From Candidatus Hennigella equi (lineage in GTDB: Bacteria > Bacillota_I > Bacilli_A > Mycoplasmatales > Mycoplasmoidaceae): a stretch of 36,550 bases of DNA. Numbering within the stretch: position 1 is the first letter of the stretch; every line of letters begins with the position of its first letter. The notes beneath the pieces are model-generated. The model was not told the origin of the DNA. It saw only the letters and a list, made by a program, of their open reading frames with translations, and did no database searches. Shown one piece after another: positions 25,654-35,128 of the stretch. Location: NCBI GenBank assembly GCA_018064845.1, contig JAGHUK010000045.1, positions 1-36,550 of the forward strand. The letters run 5' to 3'. Both the position numbers and the translations under genes were made by a program.

Positions 25654-25663
25654 ATTATATAAT
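25654..25663. promoter_or_regulatory. Palindromic divergent -10 region (cls / tsf)
   Basis: ATTATATAAT reads TATAAT on plus (25658-25663) and on minus (25659-25654), overlapping by two bases. The gap between the two start codons is 54 bp. tsf has a GAGGTAA ribosome site; cls has none. Confidence 0.6.
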
Positions 25664-25693
25664 AATTAAAATATAAAAATATAGAGGTAAATT

Positions 25694-26572
25694 ATGGCTA
25701 ACGCTAAATTAATTAAACAATTAAGAGATATGACGCAAGCCGGTTTTGTTGATTGTAAGAATGCATTAATTGAATGCAAAGACAATCTAGAAGCTGCTAG
25801 CAAGTATCTAAGAGAAAAAGGACTTGCAAAAGCTGCAAAGAAAGCTGGAGCTATTGCTGCTGAAGGTGTAGCACTTGCAGGTGTAAATAAGAAGAGTGCA
25901 TATATTGTAGAAATTAACACTCAAACTGACTTCGCTGCTAAGAATGAAAATTTCATCAAGCTTTGCGATGGCATTATGAAGGAAATAAAAAATTCTGAAT
26001 GTATGGACATCGAAGTTTTAAAGAATTTAAAACTAAGCGATGGTGAAACTATTGGTTCAGCATGTGATGACTTATCTGGTAAAACAGGTGAAAAGATTGC
26101 AATTAGAAGATTTGGTAGAATCGTAAAGAAAGAAGGACAAGATCTTGCTTTCTATCAACATGCTAACAAGAAATATGCTGCAATTTGTTTATTCGACAAG
26201 AAAGTTGATGAAACTTTAAAGAAACAAATTTGTATGCATATTGTTGCTAGAAACCCAAGATTCATTAACTCATTCCAAGTTGATGAAAACTGAGTATCTG
26301 CTGAAAAAACAATTATTGAAAAAACAAGTCAAAATGCAAACAAACCAATTAAATTCTTGCAAAAGATTGTTGAAGGTAGATTACAAAAGAGACTTGCTGA
26401 AGTTTGTCTATGTAACCAAGACTTTGACTTTGAACCAACAATAACTGTTGGACAATTATTAAGTTCAAAAGGTATTAAGATTTTAAGTTTTGCTAGATAC
26501 GAAGTAGGAGAAGGTATTGATAAACAAAAAACTGACTTTGCTTCTGAAGTAGCTGAACAAATGGGAAAGTAA
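25694..26572 (+). CDS. tsf: Elongation factor Ts
   Basis: A 292-aa EF-Ts, the nucleotide exchange factor of EF-Tu. The N-terminal UBA-like region reads LIKQLRDMTQAGFVDCKNAL, and the EF-Tu contact signature appears as EINTQTDFAAKNENF (usually TDFVARN). The C-terminal EF-Tu-binding region continues after TGA(Trp) at 26291-26293. Clear GAGGTAA ribosome site. First gene of a tsf-pyrH-frr-cdsA-dxr operon; rpsB, which usually precedes tsf, is absent and replaced by the divergent cls. Confidence 0.97.
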
Positions 26573-26576
26573 AATA

Positions 26577-27281
26577 ATGAAGAAGAGAGTTTTAGTCAAA
26601 ATATCCGGAGGCGCTATTAAAGGTGCTGATGGTCAAATTTACGACAATAAAAAACTAATCTTCCTTTGTAAACAATTAGCAACTTTAAATAAAACAGCAT
26701 CCGTTGGTCTAGTGCTAGGTGGTGGAAACATTTGACGTGGCAACATGACTAAGGATAAAGCATTTAGAAGAGCTAATGCTGACTACATGGGAATGCTTTC
26801 AACAGTAATGAATGGTTTAGCATTTAAAGAAACCCTTCATAGACTTGGCGTTAAGGCCGAAATTTATTCTGCATTAGAAGTTGATAAGATCACTGATCCA
26901 ATTTCTATTAATTTAATTAATGATGATTTGGCAAAAGGCAAAATCATTATCTTCGTTGGTGGTACAGGCCACCCATTCTTTACTACTGATACAGCATGTG
27001 CAATTAGAGCAATCGATATGCATGCTGATGTTATCCTTATGGGAAAAGATGGTGTTGATGGCGTTTACTCTGACGATCCTAGAAAGAACAAAAATGCTAA
27101 ATTCTTTAAGAGTTTAACATTCCACGAAGCAATTAGCAAAGAATTAGGTGTAATGGATTTATCTGCCCTTACTCTTTGCTTAGAAAACAACATTGACATT
27201 TATGTCTTTGATGTGTTAGCTAAAGATAATATTCTTAAAACATATAAGAAGAAATCTAAATTTACTCATATTCATAGATAA
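26577..27281 (+). CDS. pyrH: UMP kinase
   Basis: A 234-aa amino-acid-kinase-fold UMP kinase (UMP + ATP to UDP + ADP). N-terminal KISGGAI, the GLVLGGGNIWRG phosphate-binding block (Trp by TGA), the ADYMGMLSTVMNGLA segment and IIFVGGTGHPFFTTDTACAIRA are all typical of PyrH. DVILMGKDGVDGVYSDDP follows. The gene starts 4 nt after the tsf stop with no strong ribosome site of its own, which points to translational coupling. The position between tsf and frr is the conserved bacterial order. Confidence 0.97.
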
Positions 27282-27293
27282 GGAGTTTTAATT

Positions 27294-27848
27294 ATGTTAG
27301 ATTGAAATGTCTTAAAAGCTGAGTTTGACAGAAACTCACAAACAGTTTTTACGTATTTGCAAAACGAATTCCAAAAAATTAATTCTGGAAGAGTTAACCC
27401 AAATATGTTTAACCAATTAAGAGTTGATGCATACGGAGAAAAGACACCTCTAATGCAACTTGCTAACGTGCAAGCTGTTGATGCTAGACAATTATTAATT
27501 AAACCATATGATCGTAGTTTAATAAAGGAAGTAGCTAAAGCATTGGCTGAATCTGAATATCACGTTAACCCACAAGTTAACCCTGATTGTATTCGTATAA
27601 TCTTTGCTCCATTAACTGAAGAAACTCGTAGAGAAGCAGTTAAGAAAGCAAAAGAATATTACAACCAAGCAGTACAAAAACTTCGTGCTGTAAGACAAGA
27701 CGTTCAAGCTAAATATAAGAAAGCTCCTGATGTTTCAGATGATGACATCAGATACTTTGAAGACCAATTAAACAAAGTAACAAAAGAAGCAAATAAGAAA
27801 CTTGAAGACATATTTGCTAATAAAGAAAAAGATTTAATGTCTTTATAA
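27294..27848 (+). CDS. frr: Ribosome recycling factor
   Basis: A 184-aa RRF that splits post-termination ribosomes with EF-G. Domain I helices include the signature INSGRVNPNMFNQLRVDAYG and LTEETRREAVKKAKEY, with the hinge and beta domain between them (TPLMQLANVQAVDARQLLIK). The length is standard. AAGGAG lies 8 nt upstream of the ATG. TGA(Trp) is the fourth codon, so a standard-code reading would miss the start. Confidence 0.97.
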
Positions 27849-27850
27849 TC

Positions 27851-28993
27851 ATGAACAAAAAACAAATAGAACAAAGAAAGAAAACGTTTTTTACACGTAC
27901 TAGATCAGCAATTTTTGTAATTGCTTTCTATGTTTTGTTCTTTTTGTTTTTATACTTTTCTAACGAAAAGTGGTTTCCACCTTTATTGTCATTAGATGTT
28001 AGAACAATGTTGAATGTTCAATTTGTTCTAAATTTATTTAATGTCTTAATGGTTGTTCCAATCATTGTTTTTGTTTCAAAAGAAATAACCAATCTATGTT
28101 TTCCAACACATAAGGCTGTGTTCTATTACACGGTAAGTGCATTATTTATTTTGACAATGGGTGTGTCCATATTCCTATTAGGAATGAGATATAAGTTTTT
28201 CACATTTAATGTGGATAGTCAATTTAATAACTTTACATTATTTTTAATTGCAAGCTTATCTGGCATAGTATTCTTTACACTAGTTTCAACATTAGTGTGA
28301 GTAATTATGTCAAGACATATTACATATGTCGGCAAGAAAACTAGATTCTGATACCCATTCTTAATTTTTGTTTTAAACACATTCTTTGTTGGATTTATTT
28401 ACACATCAATCATTCATTCGTGAACAACATTTGCTTTCCTAATCTTAATTAGTACTGGTTGCGATGTGTTTGCCTATGTTGGTGGAACACACTTTGGCAA
28501 GAACAAATTGGCACCAAATATTAGTCCTAAGAAAACATGGGAAGGTCTTGCATTTGGTGTTGGACTAACATTAGCAATGATGTGCATCATTTATGCGTTA
28601 TTTTATGCTATTCCAGGTGCAGAACGATTAGATCATACATTGTATCGTTTCTTGGGCTGTCAATCATGCCCAGTTTATGTTGCTGGTGAACCAATTAACT
28701 TAAAACCATACTTCTGAGCAATCTATATTATTGCTACATTAACGATTATGATTGTAAGTATCTTAGGTGATTTATTCTTTAGTTTTATTAAACGTAGATT
28801 TAACATTAAAGACTTTAGTAATCTATTACCAGGTCATGGTGGTATCTTAGATAGATTAGATGCTTTAATCTTTACATTCACTTTCTATTTCTTCTTCACA
28901 ATCGTTATTCAATTGATTATGCTTTTAGCTTTCAATAAACCAGATGGACTATTGTATTTATGAGGAGACGTGGAACCAAACTTTGTATTCTAG
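27851..28993 (+). CDS. cdsA: Phosphatidate cytidylyltransferase (CDP-diglyceride synthase)
   Basis: A 380-aa integral membrane enzyme making CDP-diacylglycerol from phosphatidic acid and CTP. Multiple hydrophobic segments; the C-terminal signature reads [16 protein letters not shown] then [14 protein letters not shown], matching the CdsA S-x8-KR-x3-KD...PGHGG-x3-R-D pattern. SPKKTWEG appears upstream as expected. It starts 3 nt after frr. The last 34 nt overlap dxr, where the TGA(Trp) codon of LYLWGD lies across the dxr ATG. It supplies CDP-DAG for phosphatidylglycerol and, through Cls, cardiolipin. uppS, which often sits between frr and cdsA, is absent. Confidence 0.96.
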
Positions 28994-30051
28994 GTATAAC
29001 TGGTTCAGTTGGAACCCAAACTGTAGCTATAGCTAAAAAGCTAGGCTACAAAATTGTTGGTTGTAGTTTTCACAGTAATGTTACTTTAGGAAAACAAATC
29101 GCAAAAGATAATGACATTAAATATTGCTATTGTTCTAATCAAATTAGCAATGGAAACTGTCAAAGTTTTGATGATTTAATTAAGAAAGCAAAACCTGACT
29201 TAGTGGTTAATTGTATCATTGGTTTTGCCGGGCTAAAAGGCACATTAGCAGCACTACATAACAATGTTGATTTAGCTCTTTCAAACAAGGAATCAGTTGT
29301 AACTGCTGGATGATACATATTTGCTTATGCAAAGAAACATCATCTTCGTGTTTTACCAATTGATTCAGAACATACAAATCTTTACTATCAATTGCTCCAA
29401 GCAAGAAAAAAAGATGTTAATCATTTATACATAACATGTTCTGGAGGCAAATATTTAAATAAACCTAAATCCGTCACTTCAAAAGTAACATATGAACAGG
29501 CTATTAGCCATAAAAATTGGAAGATGGGTCCAAAGATAACTATTGACTCTAACACTTTGGTAAATAAATGTTTTGAAGTTGTTGAAGCATATTGATATTT
29601 CAACACAAAACGGATTAGTGTTTTACATGATCCAACATCAATTATCCACTCAGCAATAATGTTAGATAATGGTCAATTTCTTTATTCGAATTCTAAACCA
29701 GTTATGACTGGCCCAATAGGATGAGCTATTTCAAACTTTAGCTATAAGCTACCATCAAACTTACAAGCTGAACCGACAACTAATGTTCTAACCAAAATGG
29801 ATAGTATTAAACCAATTAGTTGAGCATATGAAATAATGAACGATAAAACAAATTCATTAGGTATCATTGTTAATGCAGCTGATGAAGTAGCAATCAAACT
29901 ATTTAAAGCTAAGATGTTAAAGTTTAATCAAATCACTGATTATATTGAAAATGCGATGAAGAAAATAAGGCGTCGTCCAATCAAAACAATTGAACAAATC
30001 TTTGAGTTTGACAAAGAAGTTCGTCTATCATCTATAAAATATTGAAAATAA
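28960..30051 (+). CDS. dxr: 1-deoxy-D-xylulose-5-phosphate reductoisomerase
   Basis: A 363-aa Dxr (IspC), which converts DXP to MEP with NADPH, the committed step of the non-mevalonate isoprenoid route. NADPH fold [10 protein letters not shown] near residue 11; [10 protein letters not shown]; metal/substrate ligands [12 protein letters not shown]; the mobile-loop [28 protein letters not shown] with the catalytic His, Trp, Ser, Asn, Lys and Glu positions kept; [12 protein letters not shown]. The usual VHPQS before IIHS is HDPTS, a small departure. The ATG overlaps cdsA by 34 nt. No other MEP-pathway gene is in the window. rseP and proS, normally between dxr and polC in Firmicutes, are missing. 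A terminator overlapping the stop closes the operon. Confidence 0.94.
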
Positions 30052-30074
30052 ATACTCAAAGAGTATTTATTTTT
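30046..30074 (+). terminator. Terminator of the tsf-dxr operon
   Basis: A 12-bp stem, AAATAAATACTC with GAGTATTTATTT, loop AAA, then T. The dxr stop (30049-30051) is in the first arm. The tail merges with the -10 of polC. Confidence 0.85.
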
Positions 30075-30075
30075 A

Positions 30076-30081
30076 TATAAT
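30076..30081 (+). promoter_or_regulatory. -10 box of polC
   Basis: TATAAT ends 11 nt before the polC ATG with no Shine-Dalgarno between, so the 5' UTR would be only a few nucleotides. The terminator of dxr occupies the -35 area. Confidence 0.55.
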
Positions 30082-30092
30082 TTTTTTAACTT

Positions 30093-33000
30093 ATGAATAA
30101 TGTTCCTAAAGAATACGCTAAGAATTTCTTTTTAGAGGCCAAAATTTTAGCTGAAGATGAAATTGATTTGATTATAGATTCTTGCTCATTTGGTATTGAA
30201 ATGCCAGATGACACTAATGACAATGTCACAATTTATATTATTACTGACAAGGTGTTACCAACAAGAATCTATAATAAGCTAACTAACTTTCCAAACGAAA
30301 AGTTAGATATTGTTATTAAGTCTAATAACTTGAGCGAAGATTATTCAAAACTTAACGACTATATTCAAATCTGATTAAAAGAAAATCATCCTAATTCATT
30401 TATTTTGCAAGATTTGTTCCAAGAAACAAATTATGTGGTTGATAATGCAGCAATCACCGTTAAATATGTTTCAACAACTGAACTAGAACAATTAAAGAAG
30501 ATTTCAAAAGATCTAGTTCAATATTTAAACAATATTCATTTTGCAATCAAGGAAATAAAGTATCACTTTAACCAAGAAAAACAAAACCGTATTCTTGAAG
30601 AAGAGAGAGTTAGAAAACACGATTTAGCAGAATTAATTAAGCAAAGTCAAAAGATGGTCGGTTTAGCTGATAGATATGATCGTATCTATAAAGTATCAGG
30701 ACTATTTACTGATCTTAAAGATATCAATGATGAGTATATTGACACGGTCATTAATATTTCAGGTGAAATTGTATCTTTAGAAAAGAAAGAACCAATGAAG
30801 CTTGGTGCAGCAACAACTTACATTTTTGTAATTTACGATTATGCTGGTGGAGCATTTAAATGTAGTTATAGAGTTTTCAACACTCCTCCTAAATATGAAA
30901 GTGAAAAGAAACGCCGTATCCCACAAGCTTATATGGATACATTCAAGGTTGGCGAATGAATAAGTGTTAACTGTAAAGTTGAATCAAACAAATATACAGG
31001 TTTTGAACCTGCAGGAACAATTTATCGTTTGTGTCACTCACCAAGACCTGAACATTTGGTTGCTAGTGATGATGCAAAAGAAAAACGTGTTGAATTATTA
31101 ATGCATTCTAACATGACAGCATATGAAGGAATTGACTCTGCTGAATCAATTTTCAAACATGCACAACAATGTGGTTATGATTCGATCGCAATTCTAGAAC
31201 GTAATAATGTTCAATCTATTCCAGATATCTTTAAAGCAAGCAAGAATTATCCAAGTATCAAACCATTATATGGCTGTGAATTTGAAGTAATAGATCGTTT
31301 TATTCCAATCGTTGTTAACCCAATTGATAAGTCACTTCAAGAAGCAGATTATGTTGTATTCGACATCGAAACAACTGGTTTATATCCACAATTCGATGAT
31401 CTAATTGAATTTGGTGCAATTAAATATAGCAAGGGCGAAATCACAGATAGAATTGATTTCTTCGTTAAACCAACTAAACCATTAACAAATGTAGCAATTA
31501 ATTTGAGCCATATAACAAATGACATGGTAGAAAATGCAATTGGCCAAAAAGAAGCTTTGCTTAAAATTAAGCAATGAATTGGCAATGATGTTTTAATTGC
31601 CCACAATGGTATTAGATTTGACTTGAACTTCTTAAACAAGTTATGTGAGAGATTTAATGTTGAACCAATTAAGAATTGTTTAATTGATACTTTAGAGATT
31701 TCACATGCTGTTAATAAAAAACTTTCAAAGCACACGTTAGGAACATTAGTTGGTAAGTTAAGAGTTGAATACAATCCATTGGAGGCACACCGTGCTGATA
31801 AGGATAGCGAATACCTACTTGAAGTTTGGAAGTATTTTATAAGACGTCTATGCACACAAGATGGCATTGATAACATTAAGGATATCAACAATAAACTTCA
31901 AACTGCTTCATTAAGAGCAAGCAGAAGAGGATATTTTGTAGATGTCTATGCAAAGAATCAAGAAGGTTTAAGAGATTTATTTAAGTTGTTAAGTTTGGCC
32001 CTAACTAAGCAACTTTATCAAAAAGATGACGATGATGAAGTAACTGTTTTAACAAACGGTCAACCAAAATTACATTTTGATAACTTTGATCAATATCGTA
32101 AGAATTTGGTTATTTGTCCAAGCCCTTTTGATGGCGATGTTTGAGAATCAGCTATTTCAGAAACTCAAAATGAATTAGAAAACAAAATTAAGAAATATGA
32201 CTACATCTTTATTGCTCCTGCTAAGAATATCGAGCACTTAGAAAAGCAAGATAAAATTAAGCAAGTTGACGTTAATAAAGCTTTAGCTAAAATTATTGAA
32301 ACATCTAACAAACTAGATAAAAAGGTTTGTGCTGTATCAGATGCATATTACTTAATGCCATATGAAAGACAAATTCACGAAGTTTATGTTTATACAAAAC
32401 AATTAGGTGGTAAACGTAATCCTTTATATCGTCATGATGGTTCAACATACATTCCTGACTTGCATTTAATGACTACACAACAAATGCTAGATGCATTTAG
32501 TTTTGTTGATAAGAAAATAGCAAAAGAAATTGTTGTAACAAATACGCAACAATTTGCACATGACATTAATCAAGTGATTCCAATTAATGATAATGCAGAT
32601 GCATTGTGTAAACCTGAAATGCCAGATGCAGAGAAGAAATTAAAAGATTTAGTTTGATCTAATGCAAAGCGTATTTATGGTGAAAAATTAGACAAGGAAA
32701 TAGAAGACAGAATCAACAAAGAATTAACTGGTATTTGTTCTAAAGGGTATGAAGTAATTTATTGAATCAGCCACTTGCTAATTGAAAAATCTAACAAGGA
32801 CGGTTACATTGTTGGCTCAAGAGGTTCGGTAGGATCATCTATTGTTGCATTCCTATCAAATATTTCTGAAGTTAACCCATTGCCACCACACTATGTTTGC
32901 CCTAAATGTAAACATTATGAGGCATATCCAGACACAAAGATAGATGGTTTTGATTTGCCACCAAAGAAATGCCCAGTCTGTGGGCAAGAGATGTCTAGAG

Positions 33001-34508
33001 ATGGACACAATATACCTTTCTCTTCATTCTTAGGTGTTAACGCAGATAAGCTACCAGATATCGACTTAAACTTTTCTGGTGAATATCAAGCTAAAGCCCA
33101 CGAATTTATTCGTGATATGTTTGGCAAAGATCATGCATTTAGAGCAGGAACTATTGGTACCGTAGCTGACAAAACAGCAATCGGGTTTGTAAAATCATAT
33201 TTTGAACAAATTGATCCAAATACACATCCAAGTAGTGCGTTAGTAACAGCATTATCTAAAAAGTGTGCTGGTGTAAAAAGAACAACAGGACAACACCCTG
33301 GAGGTATCATTGTTGTTCCTGAAGGACACGACATTACAGAATTTACTCCTTTCAATTATCCATCTAATGATAAGACTAAAGGATGGTTAACAACACACTT
33401 TGAATATCACTGTCTAGAAAACAACTTATTAAAGTTTGATATTCTTGGCCACGATGAACCAACAATTTTAAAACACTTACATGATATTACAAAAATCGAT
33501 CCAAGAACTATTCCAAACCATGATGATAAAGTTCTAGAATTATTTGCCACAAGCAAAGACCTTAATATTGTTGATGAAAAGTATGACAAAGATCAAATTG
33601 CTACAATGGCATTACCGGAATTTGGTACAACACTAACACGTAGAATTGTGTCAAAGACAAAACCAACTTCAGTTGGTGACTTAATTAGAATTTCAGGATT
33701 AAGTCATGGTACAGGTGTATGACAAGGAAATGCTGAAGACTTAGTTGCTCACGGTGTTCATTTGGGGCAAGTAGCAGCCTGTAGAGAAGATATCTTCCAT
33801 TATCTAGTAGAATGCGGTATGGAACAAAATGTTGCATTCAAAACAGTTGAGTTCATTAGAAAAAATAAAAATGGTAAACCATTACCAGATAATTTTGTTA
33901 CAGCAATGAAAGATGCTCATGTGCCAGAATGATATATTGATTCTTGTAGAAAGATTAGATACTTATTCCCTAAAGCACATGCTACAGCTTATGTTCTAGA
34001 TGCAATTAGAACAGCATGATATAAAGTTTACTATCCAGCGCAATTCTATGCTGTATGGTTCTCTATTAGATCTGATGTCTTTGATATTGAAACAATTATT
34101 AAAGGTCCTGAAGAAGTAGAACGTTTATTTAAAGATTACAAATCTAGAGAAAAAGATAAATCAGTAGAGAGAAAGTTAACAAACAAGCAAATTGATTTGA
34201 TTCCAATCTTTGAGGTTTGTTTGGAAATGTTTGCTCGTGGTATTAATGTTAAAAATATTGATATTAATAAATCGCAAGCAACAGACTTTGTTGTTGAAGG
34301 CAATTCAATTATCGCACCATTTACTAGTCTTGACGGTTTAGGCAAGGAAGCGGCCGACTCAATTATTGCTGCTAGAAACGAAAAACCATTTAGCTCAGTT
34401 GCTGATTTGCAAAAGCGTACAAAGTTGTCTACAACTTTGATTGGTAAATTACAAGAGCTTCATGTGCTTGATAATTTAGATGTAGATGATCAACTACGTT
34501 TGTTTTAG
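30093..34508 (+). CDS. polC: DNA polymerase III alpha subunit, PolC type
   Basis: A 1471-aa replicative polymerase of the Gram-positive PolC type. Order: N-terminal and OB regions; PHP region from about residue 330; inserted DnaQ-like 3'-5' exonuclease with DIETTG (Asp424, Glu426), HNGIRFD and HRADKD; the second PHP half; the Zn-binding Cys936/939/960/963; the palm with PDIDLN (Asp989, Asp991); and a C-terminal helix-hairpin-helix (SLDGLGKEAADSIIAARN). The PHP metal site looks lost: the usual HLHT is LMHS, TDH is LER, and the later GxVHY is SDAYY. Many TGA(Trp) codons are read through. rnpB follows immediately. Confidence 0.97.
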
Positions 34509-34510
34509 TG

Positions 34511-34516
34511 TATAAT
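34511..34516 (+). promoter_or_regulatory. -10 box of rnpB
   Basis: TATAAT 2 nt after the polC stop and about 5 nt before the RNA 5' end inferred from helix P1. Confidence 0.65.
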
Positions 34517-34520
34517 CCTA

Positions 34521-34886
34521 TAGCCTAACAGTCAATCGCTGTTGGCAACAATAGAGGAAACTCCATGCTTGCACAAGGTGTTAACCTTGTAGTGATTGTG
34601 TGTGATTAATAAATAAGTCACAGCATCCCTCATGACGGATGGCTCTATCTAAGGTCGCAAGACTATGAGAAGGCTTTAATAGTACCACAGAGACGAGCTA
34701 GGTGGAAACACTTAGATGAAACGCGGTAAACCCCACAAGCAAGAAACCTAAATTTTGGTAAGGGAATCTTTAGATTAGAATTGAATAATCTAGAGGATAA
34801 AGCATCAAGACTATGCCAATAAGGCACCAAATTGCTTTATAGATAAATGATTGACCAAGACAGAACATGGGTTATGTTAGGCTAGG
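34521..34886 (+). ncRNA. rnpB: RNase P RNA (type B)
   Basis: Catalytic RNA of RNase P, which makes tRNA 5' ends. The ends pair as helix P1: TAGCCTAACA (34521-34530) with TGTTAGGCTA (34875-34884). Conserved cores are present: GAGGAAACTCCATGC near 34554, the P4-side ACAGAGACGAG near 34686, GAAACGCGGTAAACCCC near 34718, AGATAAATGATTG near 34841, and ACAGAACATGGGTTATG near 34860. Length of about 366 nt and layout fit the Firmicute/mollicute B type. The exact 5' and 3' nucleotides are estimated from P1. It has its own -10 box and terminator. Confidence 0.96.
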
Positions 34887-34887
34887 G

Positions 34888-34911
34888 AAAACAGGCTTTT
34901 GCCTGTTTTTT
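34888..34911 (+). terminator. Terminator of rnpB
   Basis: AAAACAGGC, loop TTTT, GCCTGTTTT, then T: a 9-bp perfect stem ending directly before the next gene's -10. Confidence 0.88.
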
Positions 34912-34912
34912 A

Positions 34913-34918
34913 TATAAT
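34913..34918 (+). promoter_or_regulatory. -10 box of the DUF4177-like gene
   Basis: TATAAT 17 nt before the ATG, immediately after the rnpB terminator; GTGAGG at 34923-34928 is the ribosome site. Confidence 0.55.
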
Positions 34919-34935
34919 AAAAGTGAGGTATAAAT

Positions 34936-35082
34936 ATGCAATACAAAGTTGTAAAGTCTAAGCCTTTTCTAAAAGATTTGCAAAAGACTGTAGATACATG
35001 AACAGCAAAAGGATGAGAAGTTGTTAGCCATGCAGCCAATTCAGGTACTGCCGGGCATACATTCATCTTTAAGAAAAAATAG
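34936..35082 (+). CDS. 48-aa DUF4177-like small protein
   Basis: An intact 48-codon gene beginning MQYKVVKSKPFLKDLQKTVD and ending HTFIFKKK. The pattern (YKVV at the start, a helix, then AKGWEVVSHAA and a last beta strand) fits the small DUF4177 family, whose function is unknown. Both Trp are TGA codons, which is why a standard reading breaks it. Support for expression: a -10 box, a GTGAGG ribosome site 8 nt before the ATG and a dedicated terminator. It is flanked by rnpB and a surface lipoprotein, which gives no functional clue. Confidence 0.82.
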
Positions 35083-35100
35083 GACATAGTCCTATTTTTT
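35074..35100 (+). terminator. Terminator of the DUF4177-like gene
   Basis: AAAAATAGGA, loop CATAG, TCCTATTTTT, overlapping the stop codon (35080-35082). Confidence 0.85.
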
Positions 35101-35106
35101 TATTTA

Positions 35107-35112
35107 TATAAT
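35107..35112 (+). promoter_or_regulatory. -10 box of the BspA-like lipoprotein gene
   Basis: TATAAT 16 nt before the first ATG, right after the preceding terminator; AGAGG at about 35120-35124 is the ribosome site. Confidence 0.6.
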
Positions 35113-35128
35113 ATTTTTAAGAGGTATT

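Noticed and set aside
6512-34508. Apparent fragmentation of lon, clpB, guaB, helicase, cdsA, dxr and polC into several reading frames
   Set aside because: All breaks are in-frame TGA codons at conserved Trp positions; with the mycoplasma code the genes are intact, so these are not pseudogenes or frameshifts.
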